DNA of 64,000 nucleotides from UBA6627 sp965248675 (GCA_965248675.1 CBDFJZ010000008.1:372001-436000); one strand, 5' to 3'. Shown: positions 1-9,402, numbered from the stretch's first letter. Numbers and translations are program-made. The notes: generated by a model not told the origin, from the letters alone.

Positions 1-207
1 GGATCGCTCAACGGCGTCAGCGCCTACGGGTTCCTGCTCACGGCCGTCGACAGCGACGTCGTGGGCGGCGGCGAATTCGACCGTTTCCGCATCAAGATCT
101 GGGAGATCGCGACGGGTACGGTCGTTTACGACAATCAAGCGGGTGACGGAGATGACGCCGCGCTCGCGACCGGCCTCGGTGGCGGCTCGATCACGATCCA
201 CCGCTAG
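1..207 (+). CDS. C-terminal end of a post-COAP-1 domain surface protein (partial)
   Basis: The reading frame is open from the first base and stops with TAG at 205-207, giving 68 residues. Its pattern (YGFLLTAVD, a Gly-rich turn, DRFRIKIWE, VVYDNQ, a run of acidic residues, then GGGSITIHR at the very end) is the typical end of post-COAP-1 type extracellular beta-domains, which close large secreted or surface proteins. The N-terminus lies outside the window, so the rest of the architecture is unknown. The function is probably structural or adhesive at the cell surface; the family assignment is from recall of its conserved C-terminal motif. Confidence 0.6.
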   Translation, partial: GSLNGVSAYGFLLTAVDSDVVGGGEFDRFRIKIWEIATGTVVYDNQAGDGDDAALATGLGGGSITIHR

Positions 208-228
208 CGCCGGCGGCGAACGAGGCCG

Positions 229-3080
229 TCAGTCCCTGCCCGCGGCCGTTCGTCCTCGCTCCCAGGCCACGCTGAACTCGGGGCCCAGCAGCTCCTCGAG
301 GCGGTCGCGTAGCGACGCGACGCGCTCGCGGCGCCACGGCGAGCTCGCGGCGCCGCGCACCTCGCGCAGTGCGGTCGAGGCGCCCAGCAGCTCCGCCGCC
401 TGCTTCGTGTTGCCGGCCGCGCTTGCGGCGTCGGCGGCGATCTCGAGCGCCCACGATGCGTTCCGGCCGTCATCGACCTCGGTCGAGAGCTCCGCCGCCG
501 CCCGGGCCCGCTCGCCCGCTTCGGCATACTGCCCGCGCGCGTGAGCGACCTGCGCGCACGGCCGTCAGCGCCCAGCCGACGGCGCGCCGATCGCCGATCC
601 GCTCAAAGGCCTCTAGCGACTGGTGCGCGCACGACTCCGCCCGGTCGAGATCGCCAAGCTCGAGGGCGACCATGCTGTCGTGGTTGTCCGCCCACGCGAT
701 CCACCAGGGCTCGCCGGCGACGCCACCGGCGGTCCGCATCTCCGAGGCATACCGACCGGCGGCCTCGAATTCACGCGCCAGCCGCGAGGTGTACGACAGC
801 ATCGAGAGGGCACACGCCTCGTCGTACGGATCTTCGCTCACCGACGCGATCCGGTGACGCTCCTCGGCCAGCCGGCGCGCGCGATCCAGCTCGCCCAGCT
901 CGTTCGCGAGGTACGAGGCCCAGCCGACGGCGGTCCCGAGCGGCAGATCCGCCTCGCCGTCGGCGACGGCGCTGAGCACCCGGCCGAGCCACTCATTCGC
1001 CTCGGCGCGCGAGCCGCTCCAGTCCCAGTACTGACCGCTGGAGGCAGCGATACGCACGGCGGCCGCGGGCGCTCCGCACTCGATGCTCCACGCCATCGCC
1101 GAGCGCAGGTTGTCCCACTCCAACTCGAATCGCGCGATCGCCTCGGTCTGCGCTGGACCTCGGATCGCGAGGTCCAGCTCCTCGGCCAGTGCGGCGTAGT
1201 AGGACAGATGCCGGCCGCGGGCCTCCGCCGCCGCGACGCGCTCGCGCAACCGTTCGGCCGCGAACGCTCGCAACGTCTCGAGCAGGCCGTACCGCCGTCG
1301 CCCACCGAGGGTGATCGACCACAGCAGCGACTTGTCGAGCAGGCTGCCGAGGTGGCGCAGCGCCTGCGCGGGGTCGCCGCCCGCGGCAACCGAGGCGGCC
1401 GCGTCCAGGTCGAAGCCGCCGGCGAAGACGCCCAGCTGATCGAAGAACCGCTGATCGTCCTCGGTGAGCAGCGAGTAGCTCCACTCTACGGCGCCGCGCA
1501 GCGTCCGCTGCCGCGCCGGCGCCGTCCGGCTGCCGCTCTCCAGGAGCTCGAACCGATCCGCGAGGCGCTCGGCGATCTCCGAGGGCGAGAGCAAGCGGGT
1601 GCGCGCCGCCGCCAGCTCGATCGCCAGCGGGATGCCATCGAGCGCACGCACGATGTTGGCGATCGCCGCCAGCGAGTCCGGGTCGCGCTCCAGGTCGGGC
1701 ACGATCGCGGTCGCCCGATCGAGGAACAGCCGCACCGCCGGCACCGCGTCCAGCGCCTCGAATGGGGCGCCGCTGTCGCCAGGCAGATGGAGCGGCGGCA
1801 CGGGGACGAGCTGCTCGCCGTCGATCTTCAGCGCCTCCTGACTTGTGGCCAACACGACGGTCGACTCACATCGCTCGGCGATCGCCTCCACCAGTCCGGC
1901 GACCGCCTCGATCAGGTGCTCGCAGTTGTCGAGGATCACCAGCCGTTCGCCGAGGCGCCAGGAACGAGAGCAGCGTCTCGACGACCGCCAGCTCCGGGTT
2001 CTCCGGCATCCCGACCGCGCCCGCGACCGTGCTGACCAGCAGCGCCGAGTCAGGCAGCCCGTCGAGCCGCACGAGGCGCACCGCGTCGAACCGGTCTCCG
2101 ATCTTGTGGCACGTCTCGATCGCCAGCCGGGTCTTGCCGGAGCCACCCGGACCGGTCAGTGTGACGATCCGTTCGCGTGCGAGCAGCTCCGCGATTACCT
2201 CTAGCTCCGCGTCTCGCCCCACGAACGTCGTCGGCGGGCGAGGCAGGTTGCCGGCTGGTGCGGCGATGTCGCGCGCCGGCGCCGCCGGCGCGCGTTCCGA
2301 GACGACAGTTGCACCTGCGGTCAGGGTCTCGTCCTGCTGGAGGATGCGCTCCTCCAGCTCGCGCAGCGTGGGCGACGGGTCAATCCCCAGTTCGTCGTCC
2401 AGGTGCCGGCGCGCCCGCTGGTACGCCTCGAGCGCGTCGCCCTGGCGCCCGCTGCGGTAGAGCGCCATCATCAGCCGCGCCCAGGCGCCCTCGCGGCCGG
2501 GGTGCTCCGCCACCAGCGCCTCGAGGTCGGCGACCACGGCCGTCGACCCGTCGCGCGCCGCGACCGCGTCCGTCAGCAGCTCGCGCGTTTCGAGGCGCGC
2601 CTCTTCGAGCCGTTCGATCTCGGGCCTCGCGAAGTCGCCGTACGTCACGTCCGCGTAGGCCGGCCCGCGCCAGCACTCGAGGGCATCGATCAGCGGCTCG
2701 GTCGCCGCGCCGTCTCCCGCCGCGAGCAACGCGCGCCCTTCGGTCAGCTCGGCCGCGAAGCGATCGGCGTCCAGGTGGTGCCCGGCCAGTTCCAGGCGAT
2801 AGCCACCGCCTTCGCGGATTAGCACCCGTGCCGGTGCACGGCGCTCCCGCTCCGGTTCGAGCGCGCGGCGAAGCTGCGCGACAGCCTGTTGCAGCGTGTT
2901 CGCCGGGTCAGAAGGCAGGTCATCGCCCCACACTGCCTCGATCAGTCGATCGGTGGGCACGGTCTCGCCGCCGGCGACGAGGAGCCGCGCCAGCAGCGTG
3001 CGCTGGCGCCCGCCCGCCACCGGCAGCGGGCGGCCTTCGTCGTCGACCACCTCGATCGGGCCGAGTACGCGGAATTGCAT
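229..3080 (-). pseudogene. AfsR/SARP-like BTAD regulator with NB-ARC ATPase and TPR region, two frameshifts
   Basis: Large signal-integrating transcription activator. Residues 1-95 are an OmpR-type winged helix, about 97-245 the BTAD helical domain ending near GIDPSPTLRELEERIL, and the P-loop is GPGGSGKT at 310-317 after the TFVGRD motif. The frame then breaks near 1955-1965 and continues one base over with LVILDNCEHL (Walker B), GIPLAIELAAAR and TPR-like helices. It breaks again near 555-562 and continues to a TGA at 229-231 with a conserved tail (ELLGASTALRE ... WERGRTAAGRD). Both shifts are +1 on the coding strand and all three segments keep family sequence to the end, so the gene is complete apart from the two breaks. 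It is either a recent pseudogene or carries assembly errors. Likely target is unknown; the gene diverges from the SRPBCC pair at 3257. Confidence 0.75.
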
Positions 3081-3256
3081 CGCGTTCGAGGGTACTCACC
3101 AACGACGCCGATCCGAGGCCGCGGCGACGCCGCCGACAGCCCGATCACAGTCGATCGACAGTTACACACCCGGGGCGCATGGCCGCGACTCAGAGAACCG
3201 ACAGCGCCCCTCGTCACCCTCCGCTTACCAACGAAGCGAGACCCGAGGAACCGCCA

Positions 3257-3736
3257 GTGAGCCACGTCGAGCGAGCGACCGACATCGATGCGTCCCCGAC
3301 CGAGGTCTGGGCCGTCGTTGCCGACCTCGACTTCGTGTCGGATTGGAACCCGAACGTCGTCGCCTCGGAATGCAGCGGCGGTCCGTTCGGTGTCGGCACC
3401 ACCCGCATCTGCGAGCTCACGCCGAGCGGACAGATCAACGAGGTGGTGTCCGCCTGGGAACCGGAACGCCGGTTGGAGTTCGAGGTCGGCCGATACGGCG
3501 GCATCCGTCACGCGCGAATGGCCGTCGAACTGGACGGCGGTCGCGAGGCAACCCGCGTCTCCGCGATCGCCGACTACGAGCTCGCGCTCGGTCCGCTCGG
3601 TCCGGTGATGGACCGCTTGATGGTCCAGCGCCAGCTCGGCGGGATGCTCCAGCGCTCGCTGGACGGCTTGAAGCAACACGTGGAAGGCGCACGCCTCGCC
3701 GCGGCGCGAAGACGAATCGAAGGAGCGACGGAATGA
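3257..3736 (+). CDS. SRPBCC (polyketide-cyclase/START-like) family protein
   Basis: 159-residue single-domain protein of the SRPBCC fold, which binds hydrophobic ligands in a deep cavity. Seen: an N-terminal beta-strand ending in DIDASPTEVWAVVADL, the usual 'helix after first strand' signature, then alternating strands and a long C-terminal helix (LGGMLQRSLDGLKQHVE). The start is GTG 3257 because GAGGA lies at 3244-3248 and the family N-terminus begins here. The stop overlaps the next start (ATGA at 3733-3736), so it is translationally coupled to a second SRPBCC protein. The ligand or reaction cannot be read from sequence. Confidence 0.8.
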   Translation: MSHVERATDIDASPTEVWAVVADLDFVSDWNPNVVASECSGGPFGVGTTRICELTPSGQINEVVSAWEPERRLEFEVGRYGGIRHARMAVELDGGREATRVSAIADYELALGPLGPVMDRLMVQRQLGGMLQRSLDGLKQHVEGARLAAARRRIEGATE

Positions 3737-4242
3737 CCAGGCTCAGCTACGAGACGCGCATCGAGGCCCCAATCGACCGGGTGTGGGACGTACTCGCCGA
3801 CTTCAGCGGTGTCTGGCGCTACAGCCCGACCGTCACTGAGTCGCACTCCACCAACGAGGCGAGTTCGGGCCTCGGCGCCGAGCGGCATTGCGATCTCGCG
3901 TTCGCAGGCTCGTCCGTGGAGGAGCGGATCGTCGACTGGCGCGAGGGCCGTTCGTACGACGTCGAGCTTCTCGGCGGCGAGAAGCTCCCGCCGATGGCGG
4001 ACTTCCTCGCCCGCTTCGAGGTCGAGGCGGACGGCGAGGCGACGATCGTGCGTGGTTCGATGCGCTACGACATGAAGTACGGCCCCGTCGGCTGGGTGAT
4101 GGACCGCGCGATGGTGCGGCCGCGTTTCGGCAAGGCGTTCAGCCTGATCCTCGCCGGCCTCAAGCATTACGTGGAAACCGGCGACGTCGTGACCGACGAC
4201 GTTGGCCTCGACGGCACCTCCGTCCGCGTCCTCGCGACGTAG
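3733..4242 (+). CDS. SRPBCC family protein, second copy
   Basis: 169 residues, same fold as its upstream neighbour: TRIEAPIDRVWDVLADFSGVWRYSPTV at the start (SRPBCC signature), a conserved MRYDMKYGPVGWVMDR segment and a C-terminal ligand-capping helix. It overlaps the previous stop by four bases. The segments GPLGPVMDRLMV in the first and GPVGWVMDRAMV in the second align, so the pair looks like an old tandem duplication with strong divergence. Two such proteins made in fixed ratio may form a heteromer, but that is inference. Function unknown. Confidence 0.8.
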   Translation: MTRLSYETRIEAPIDRVWDVLADFSGVWRYSPTVTESHSTNEASSGLGAERHCDLAFAGSSVEERIVDWREGRSYDVELLGGEKLPPMADFLARFEVEADGEATIVRGSMRYDMKYGPVGWVMDRAMVRPRFGKAFSLILAGLKHYVETGDVVTDDVGLDGTSVRVLAT

Positions 4243-4289
4243 CTGACGAGGTGCCCACGATGCACACGAGATCGGCGGCGCCGTCGGCC

Positions 4290-4661
4290 TCAACCTCCCG
4301 ACGTGTCGCTCGCCTCGCCCAGTTCGAGCGAGTTGCCGTCGGGGTCGCGAACCGCGGCGAGGCGACGGCGACCGTCGCTGATCGGTTCGTTGAGCGACGA
4401 TCCGCCGTGATCGAGCGCGCGTCGATGCGCGGCATCGACGTCCGGCAGCAACCGCAGCTGGATTGTGTTGTTCGTCGCGTCGACCCCCGCCAGATCGGCC
4501 GGGCAGACCAGCAACTCGAGGCCGTCGCCGGTTCGACCTCGGTGCAGCGTGCGCCCGTACATCTCGACGGGCTCGAAGGCAGAGTCGAGGACCGCCGAGT
4601 AGAACGCGACCATCCGCTCCGTCGCGCGCGACGCGATGGTCACCTTGTCGATCGAAACCAT
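4290..4661 (-). CDS. VOC family (glyoxalase/bleomycin-resistance-like) protein
   Basis: 123 residues with the beta-alpha-beta-beta-beta pattern of the vicinal oxygen chelate superfamily: a first module (DKVTIASRATERMVAFYSAVL) and a second ending in AAVRDPDGNSLELGE, the typical C-terminal metal-ligand strand. ATG 4661 was chosen over a longer upstream ORF because a G-rich binding site (GGCGGGGG) lies just before it and homology starts here. The VOC superfamily includes dioxygenases, isomerases and resistance proteins; nothing here picks one. It is convergent with the SRPBCC pair. Confidence 0.75.
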   Translation of the reverse strand: MVSIDKVTIASRATERMVAFYSAVLDSAFEPVEMYGRTLHRGRTGDGLELLVCPADLAGVDATNNTIQLRLLPDVDAAHRRALDHGGSSLNEPISDGRRRLAAVRDPDGNSLELGEASDTSGG

Positions 4662-4759
4662 CAGAACGCCCCCGCCACTGGTCGGGAGCTTACTGGTCCG
4701 TTGCCCGACGGACCGGGCATTGAACCAACCACCTCGAGAACTCACAGGAGGACTGAGCA

Positions 4760-5644
4760 ATGACCACCGACACGAAGACGCCGCAGACGATTCTCGTCAC
4801 CGGCACGAGCAGCGGCTTCGGCAAGCTGACCGCGCAGACGCTGGCCCGCGCCGGCAACCGGGTCTACGCCTCGATGCGGGGCGTCGAGGGCAAGAACCAG
4901 GCCTACGCGGATGAGCTAACCACCTGGGCGTTGGCTGAAGAGGTCACGCTCGAGGTAATCGAGCTCGATGTCACCGACGCGACGTCGATTGACGCGGCCG
5001 TGCGCTACGTCCTCGACGCCGCTGGCCGCATCGACGTCGTCGTCAACAACGCCGGTACCGGCAACGTCGGCATCCTCGAGGGTTACACGATCGAACAGGT
5101 GCGCAGCATCTTCGAGACGAACGCGTTCGGCGCGTTCCAGGTCGACAAGGCGGTGCTGCCCTCGATGCGGGCGCAGGGCTCGGGCCTGCTGATCCACGTC
5201 TCGAGCGCGACCGGCCGGGTGATCGTGCCGTTCGTCGCCCCCTACTCGGCAGCCAAGACCGCGCTCGAGGCGTTCGCGGAGGAGCTGAGCTTCGAGCTGG
5301 CCAGCTTCGGCGTGGAGTCGATCATCGTCGAGCCGGGCGGCTACCCGACCGAGGCGTTCGCGAAGCTGGTCGGCCCCGCCGACGAAGCAGTCGTCGAGGC
5401 GTACGGCGAGTTCGCGAAGCAGCCGGAGCAGATGTTCGCCGCGATGGGCGAGCAGATGTCCCAGCCTGGCGGCCCGAACCCGCAGGAGATCGCCGACGCC
5501 ATCTGCCGGCTGATCGAAATGCCCTCGGGCGAGCGGCCGCTGCGCACTGTCGTCGGCGACATGGTCACCGCCGGTGTCGAGGCGCTGAACGAGCAGTACG
5601 TGAAGTCGAAGCAGGAGCTGTTGACTTCGCTCGGGGCCGCGTAG
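4760..5644 (+). CDS. Short-chain dehydrogenase/reductase
   Basis: 294-residue classical SDR. The cofactor motif TGTSSGFG is at 14-21, NNAG at 96-99, the catalytic serine in HVSSATG around 148-149, and the YxxxK pair is Tyr162/Lys166 (YSAAK). A clear AGGAGG binding site at 4746-4751 fixes the start. TASMR after the second strand and the lack of an acidic residue there fit NADP(H) preference. Substrate is unknown; the C-terminal region (EQMSQPGGPNPQEIADAI) resembles SDRs annotated as acting on ketones or hydroxysteroid-like compounds, but that is weak. Confidence 0.88.
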   Translation: MTTDTKTPQTILVTGTSSGFGKLTAQTLARAGNRVYASMRGVEGKNQAYADELTTWALAEEVTLEVIELDVTDATSIDAAVRYVLDAAGRIDVVVNNAGTGNVGILEGYTIEQVRSIFETNAFGAFQVDKAVLPSMRAQGSGLLIHVSSATGRVIVPFVAPYSAAKTALEAFAEELSFELASFGVESIIVEPGGYPTEAFAKLVGPADEAVVEAYGEFAKQPEQMFAAMGEQMSQPGGPNPQEIADAICRLIEMPSGERPLRTVVGDMVTAGVEALNEQYVKSKQELLTSLGAA

Positions 5645-5788
5645 CGTCGCCGATTCGAAGTCTCCTCCGGGGCGGCGCCGCATCGCATGTGCGCCGCTGA
5701 AGCGGCGGGGCCGCACCGGATTGAACGTCCCAGGGCAGTCGGACCGCGCGAGTTTCGCGCGGCCGGCTGCCTTGTTTTCGATCTCGAG

Positions 5789-6169
5789 CTAGCCGGCGGT
5801 CTCCGAGGCGAGCAGCTGGTTCCCGCGTGTCTTCGGCGCGACGGCGAGGTAACTCTCGACGATCAGCTCCTCGAGGAGATCGAGTGGCACCTGCTCGACC
5901 GTGTCGAACCGCAGGGAGACCCAGCCGTGCCGCCCCAGGCCGTGCGAGCTCGGCTCCACCCACGGCTCTTGCAGCATCGCCTCGGCGGTCTCGGGCAGCT
6001 TCACCCCGAGCTGGAGGCAGTCGTCCTCGTGGCTGCCGAGGAAGGCGAAGATCTTCTTCCGCACCTTGACGACCGGCTCTTCCCACGGGAAGTCTTCCCA
6101 CGCCTCGGGCAGGGTGAGGGCGAACTGGATCAGCTCGTCGCGCAGGGCGTTGCCGGCGCGGTCCGGCAT
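5789..6169 (-). CDS. MmcQ/YjbR family DNA-binding-like protein
   Basis: 126 residues. The sequence LPEAWEDFPWEEPVVKVRKKIFAFL followed by GVKLP and HGWVSLRF matches the small MmcQ/YjbR fold (CyaY-like). Members are widespread and often called DNA-binding, with no established role. The end (LIVESYLAVAPKTRG) is the usual C-terminal helix with YxxVAPK. It lies alone between the SDR and the enoyl-CoA hydratase, with about 140 bp of apparently empty DNA downstream. Confidence 0.8.
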   Translation of the reverse strand: MPDRAGNALRDELIQFALTLPEAWEDFPWEEPVVKVRKKIFAFLGSHEDDCLQLGVKLPETAEAMLQEPWVEPSSHGLGRHGWVSLRFDTVEQVPLDLLEELIVESYLAVAPKTRGNQLLASETAG

Positions 6170-6211
6170 CCGTGAACCTCCTCGAGGCGGATCAGTCCGT
6201 TAGCTCCCACA

Positions 6212-6266
6212 ACGCTTCTGTCGACATCGGTTACGCCACCACGCTTCTGTCGACATGGGCTACGCC
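6212..6266. repeat. 29-bp tandem duplication at the 3' end of the enoyl-CoA hydratase gene
   Basis: The 26-base unit beginning ACGCTTCTGTCGACAT occurs at 6212-6237 and again at 6241-6266 with two mismatches, a 29-bp period. The second copy overlaps the last two codons and stop of the hydratase; the other copy is noncoding. It looks like a small slippage duplication that copied the gene end. Confidence 0.7.
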
Positions 6267-7117
6267 CACCAGGGGTAGAGGTCCGGCATGTCCGCGCTGA
6301 CCGTGGCGGTGAACTGCGGCGCGCGCTGCTCGAGGAACGAGAGGACGCCCTCCGTTCCGTCCGGCGAGTGGCGACGCGCCTGTGTCATCCGCACCTCGAG
6401 GTGTAGCGCCTCCGCCGGATGCGAGACGCCGAGGCCCTTCCACAGCGTTTGCCGGATCAGCGCGATCGACACCGGTGCGGTGCGTTCGGAGATCTCCTCG
6501 GCGATCTCTCGCGCCCGAGGGAGCAGATCGTCGCCGTCGACGACCTCGCTGACGAGGCCACCTGCGAGCGCCTCGTCGGCACCGAAGACCGCGCCGGTGT
6601 ACATCCAGCGCAGCGCCTGTTCGACACCGACGATCCGAGGGAGGAACCAGCTCGACGCCGATTCGGGCGAGAGACCGCGCTGCGAATAGACAAATCCGAA
6701 GCGCCCGGCGGTCGAGCAGATGCGGATGTCCATTGCCAGCGTCGAGGAAACGCCGAATCCGACCGCCGCGCCGTTGATCGCGGCGATCACCGGCTTCGGA
6801 AAGTCGAAGAGGCGCATGGTGATCGAGGAGGTCCCGTCGATCGCCATCGGCGGAGCCGAATCCTCGGTGGGAGTCTGCGCAGCGTCGCCCGGAGCCGGCT
6901 TGCGAGGCCCGGCGGACATGTCCGATCCGGCGCAGAAGGCGCGGCCAGCACCGGTGACGATCACGGCTCGCACGTCGTCGTTCACGGCGGCCGCCTCGAA
7001 CGCGCGGTGCAGCTCGGCCGTCATCCGCGGGGTCTGGGCGTTTAGCTTCTCCGGGCGGTGCAACGTGATTGTCGCGACCCGATCCTCCACGTCGTAGAGG
7101 ATCTCCTCGAACTCCAT
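6260..7117 (-). CDS. Enoyl-CoA hydratase/isomerase (crotonase) family protein
   Basis: 285-residue crotonase. Seen: LHRPEKLNAQT near the N-terminus, the oxyanion-hole segment GAGRAFCAGSDM, then IAAINGAAVGFGVSSTLAMDIRI and the helical C-terminus with LGLV-like GGLVSEVVD. The second acidic catalytic site has RGLSPESASSWFLPR, matching hydratases that keep one Glu (ESASS). A GGGAGGG site precedes ATG 7117; an upstream extension to 7345 has no homology and was dropped. Likely role is beta-oxidation-like hydration of an enoyl-CoA; chain length unknown. Confidence 0.85.
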   Translation of the reverse strand: MEFEEILYDVEDRVATITLHRPEKLNAQTPRMTAELHRAFEAAAVNDDVRAVIVTGAGRAFCAGSDMSAGPRKPAPGDAAQTPTEDSAPPMAIDGTSSITMRLFDFPKPVIAAINGAAVGFGVSSTLAMDIRICSTAGRFGFVYSQRGLSPESASSWFLPRIVGVEQALRWMYTGAVFGADEALAGGLVSEVVDGDDLLPRAREIAEEISERTAPVSIALIRQTLWKGLGVSHPAEALHLEVRMTQARRHSPDGTEGVLSFLEQRAPQFTATVSADMPDLYPWWA

Positions 7118-7199
7118 GCGCCCTCCCACCGCCGATCCGCCCCTGCTCGACTGGCCGGGATCGACTGAGGGCGCATCATGCGCTGATGCGCCCGCTGCG

Positions 7200-7245
7200 T
7201 CATGACCCCGAGGGCGCATCTTGCGATGCGCCCTCGGGGTCATGA
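7200..7245. repeat. Perfect 21-bp inverted repeat with 4-base loop
   Basis: Bases 7200-7220 and 7225-7245 are perfect reverse complements, separated by TTGC. A second hairpin with 10-bp arms (7169-7178 / 7184-7193) lies just upstream and shares the GGGCGCATC core. The position between divergent genes and lack of a T-tract argue against a terminator. It may be a REP-like element or an extended protein-binding palindrome. Confidence 0.85.
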
Positions 7246-7330
7246 GCGGAACGAGGCGGCTAGCCGGTGGCGACGGCCTCCGCTGCCTCGACCGCTGACC
7301 GCGCCAGTTCATCACCGGCGCCCCGGCCGC

Positions 7331-7420
7331 CGATCTACGCGGCATAGCAACCTCAGCGCCGCGGATCTACGCGGTATAGCAACGTTAGGACCCGCGGATC
7401 CACGCGGCTGAGCGGACGCT
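7331..7420. repeat. Three degenerate tandem repeats of about 33 bp
   Basis: The motif GATCTACGCGG(C/T)ATAGCAAC occurs at about 7332 and 7364, and a weaker third copy (GGATCCACGCGGCTGAGC) at about 7397. The units are roughly 33 bp apart. No coding frame fits them; they sit in the promoter region of the small protein at 7503. Confidence 0.6.
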
Positions 7421-7502
7421 TGGCGCGGCGCGCCGAAACGGCAGCCGTTATTACGTTTGCGAGTGCAGCGCGCCATCGGGTAGCGTCACCTGAGGAGGCG
7501 CG

Positions 7503-7823
7503 ATGCTCGGTAATCGCGATCTGGAGATCGACTGGCCCGAGCTGTCGAACGAACACGGCGATCCGATACTCTGGTTCGGAGCCTGGCTGGTTGGCGACGA
7601 GGGTGTCGAGGGCGACTGGTTCCATAGCGGTCGGGGAGCGGCCCGCACGACCCACGCCGTCCCCTCCGATGCAACCGGTGTACGCTTGCGGCGCTGGCCC
7701 AACGAAGGCCTCGCGCCGGAGTACGCCGACCTGATCCCGACACCGGCCGGATCGGTCGACGCGTCGGATGTGCTGTTCGAACGCGAACAACCGTTCAGCC
7801 TGCTCCCCGCGGAAGCTTTCTGA
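7503..7823 (+). CDS. Hypothetical protein, 106 aa
   Basis: Acidic soluble protein (MLGNRDLEIDWPELSNEHGD ... EQPFSLLPAEAF) without signal peptide or membrane segment. GAGGAG just upstream of ATG 7503 and codon use like its neighbours support it. It ends 25 bp before the amidohydrolase gene and is probably co-transcribed with it. I do not recognise the family. Confidence 0.6.
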   Translation: MLGNRDLEIDWPELSNEHGDPILWFGAWLVGDEGVEGDWFHSGRGAARTTHAVPSDATGVRLRRWPNEGLAPEYADLIPTPAGSVDASDVLFEREQPFSLLPAEAF

Positions 7824-7848
7824 TTTAGTGCTGATTGAGGAGTACGAC

Positions 7849-9042
7849 ATGGTCATCGCCGAGAAGAACCCGAACGCCTGGCGGACCGAGACGCCCGGCC
7901 ACGACGGCTGGATCCGCACCGCGCAGCCGGATGACCCGAACAAGTACTTCATGGTCTCCGTGGACTGCCACGGGCAGGAGCCGGCCGACCTCTGGGCCAA
8001 GCGCATCGAGCCGGAGTACCGCCACCGCATCCCCCGCCAGGAGGTGGACAAAGACGGCGTGAAGTGGCAGGTCACCGAGGGTCACCGCCCGACGAAGATC
8101 CGCGACCTCAAGCTCGAGGGTGAGGACAAGGACCGCAACGACGCCGGCTATGTCGTGGACGAGCGGCTGCGCGACATGGATCTCGACGGGATCGACGTCG
8201 AGCTGACGTTCCCGAACAAGGGCCTCTCGATGTGGGCGACGCCGGACCCGGTGTTCTCGCAAGCGATGTGCCGCGTCTGGAACGACTGGTCGATGGAGCA
8301 GTACGGCGGCAATCGCGACCGCATGGTCCCGGCCGCGGGCATAGCCCCCGGCGACCTCGAGGGCGCGATCGCCGAGGTGAAGCGGGTGGCAACGATGGGC
8401 CACCGCTGCCTCACGCTGCCGAACCGCCCGGTCTGGGGCCCCGGTGACGGCAATGAGCTGAACTACAACCTGCCGCACTTCGACGAGCTGTGGGCGACGA
8501 TCGAGGAGGTCAACCTCCCGATCACGCTGCACATCTCGACCGGCAAGGACCCGCGCGGCGCGCGCGGCAACGGCGGCGCGGTGATCAATTACGCCGTCCA
8601 CTCGCTCAGCCAGTCGCTGGAGCCGGTCGCCAACTTCTGCAGCTCCGGCGTGCTCGAGCGCTTCCCCAAGCTGCGCATCGCCACGATCGAGGCGGGCATC
8701 GGCTGGGTGCCGTGGGCGCTGACGGCGATGGACGAGGCCTACGCCAAGCACCACATGTTCGCGTTCCCGAAGCTGAGCATGCTGCCGAGCGACTACTACC
8801 GGCAGAACTTCTTCGCCAGCTTCGGCGAGGACCCGCCCGGCCTCGCGCTGGCGCGCGACTGGAACCTCACCAAGAACTACATGTGGGCGAACGACTACCC
8901 GCACCACGAGGGCACCTGGCCACACTCGGCCGCCGCGATCGAGCGCACCATGCCCGCCCTCAGCGACGAGGAGCGCGCCGACGTGCTCGGCCTCAACGCC
9001 GCGCGCTTCCTCAACATCGAGGTGCCGGCCCACCGGCGATAG
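7849..9042 (+). CDS. Amidohydrolase family 2 (metal-dependent TIM-barrel hydrolase)
   Basis: 397 residues. VDCHGQE near the N-terminus replaces the usual DxHxH metal motif with a DCH form; central LPITLHISTG supplies a barrel histidine; and NDYPHHEGTWPHS near the C-terminus is the conserved metal/aspartate strand of amidohydrolase_2 proteins. TGAGGAG at 7836-7842 sets the start at ATG 7849. Proteins of this group act as decarboxylases or hydrolases on aromatic or cyclic acids and are abundant in uncultured Chloroflexota; the substrate is unknown. A terminator-like hairpin follows at 9063. Confidence 0.82.
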   Translation: MVIAEKNPNAWRTETPGHDGWIRTAQPDDPNKYFMVSVDCHGQEPADLWAKRIEPEYRHRIPRQEVDKDGVKWQVTEGHRPTKIRDLKLEGEDKDRNDAGYVVDERLRDMDLDGIDVELTFPNKGLSMWATPDPVFSQAMCRVWNDWSMEQYGGNRDRMVPAAGIAPGDLEGAIAEVKRVATMGHRCLTLPNRPVWGPGDGNELNYNLPHFDELWATIEEVNLPITLHISTGKDPRGARGNGGAVINYAVHSLSQSLEPVANFCSSGVLERFPKLRIATIEAGIGWVPWALTAMDEAYAKHHMFAFPKLSMLPSDYYRQNFFASFGEDPPGLALARDWNLTKNYMWANDYPHHEGTWPHSAAAIERTMPALSDEERADVLGLNAARFLNIEVPAHRR

Positions 9043-9402
9043 GTCGCACGCACCGCGAACATGGCAACAGCCGCCCTCGGGGCCGGCTGTTGTCGTTGCG
9101 ACGACATTCGTCGGCGGTGGGCGGACGAGGCCTCGTTCGGCGGGCCCCGGCTCTGGCGTCGCTGGCCGTGAGATCGCAACGGCCGGCGATCGTGACGCAT
9201 CCTCGGCGGCGCGCCGACGACGGTGGGTTCGGCTCGACCCAGCGCGGAGTCGCGTCACCGGCGGCAATCAGGTCAGCGCCTGCTAATGTCCGCGCACCAA
9301 TCAATCGCGATCACCAGGTCGTCGGCAGGCAGATCGGCCGCCTCCCGACGCGCGACCGACCGCACGTTCGCAGACTTCCTGGCGCATGCATTAAGGCAAG
9401 GC
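9043..9402. other. Intergenic region without recognised gene
   Basis: About 360 bp between the amidohydrolase and the oxidoreductase. Apart from the hairpin at 9063-9094 I see nothing. Upstream in-frame extension of the oxidoreductase is possible from ATG 9286 but has no homology and low-complexity Ser/Arg-rich sequence. Confidence 0.6.
9063..9094 (+). terminator. Hairpin after the amidohydrolase gene
   Basis: CAACAGCCG at 9065-9073 pairs with CGGCTGTTG at 9084-9092; CC/GG pairs extend it inward with a TCGG loop and one mismatch. It lies 20 bp after the stop. The T-tract is poor (TGTCGTTG), so intrinsic termination is plausible but not certain. Confidence 0.55.

Larger units (their letters stand above)
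7118..7502. other. Divergent intergenic region with stacked palindromes and short tandem repeats
   Basis: No gene is apparent between the hydratase start (leftward) and the small protein at 7503 (rightward). The region holds two hairpins sharing the 10-mer AGGGCGCATC (7169-7193 and 7200-7245) and a three-copy degenerate repeat (about 7331-7420). Because both flanking genes point away, none of these can be a transcription terminator for them. Confidence 0.7.
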
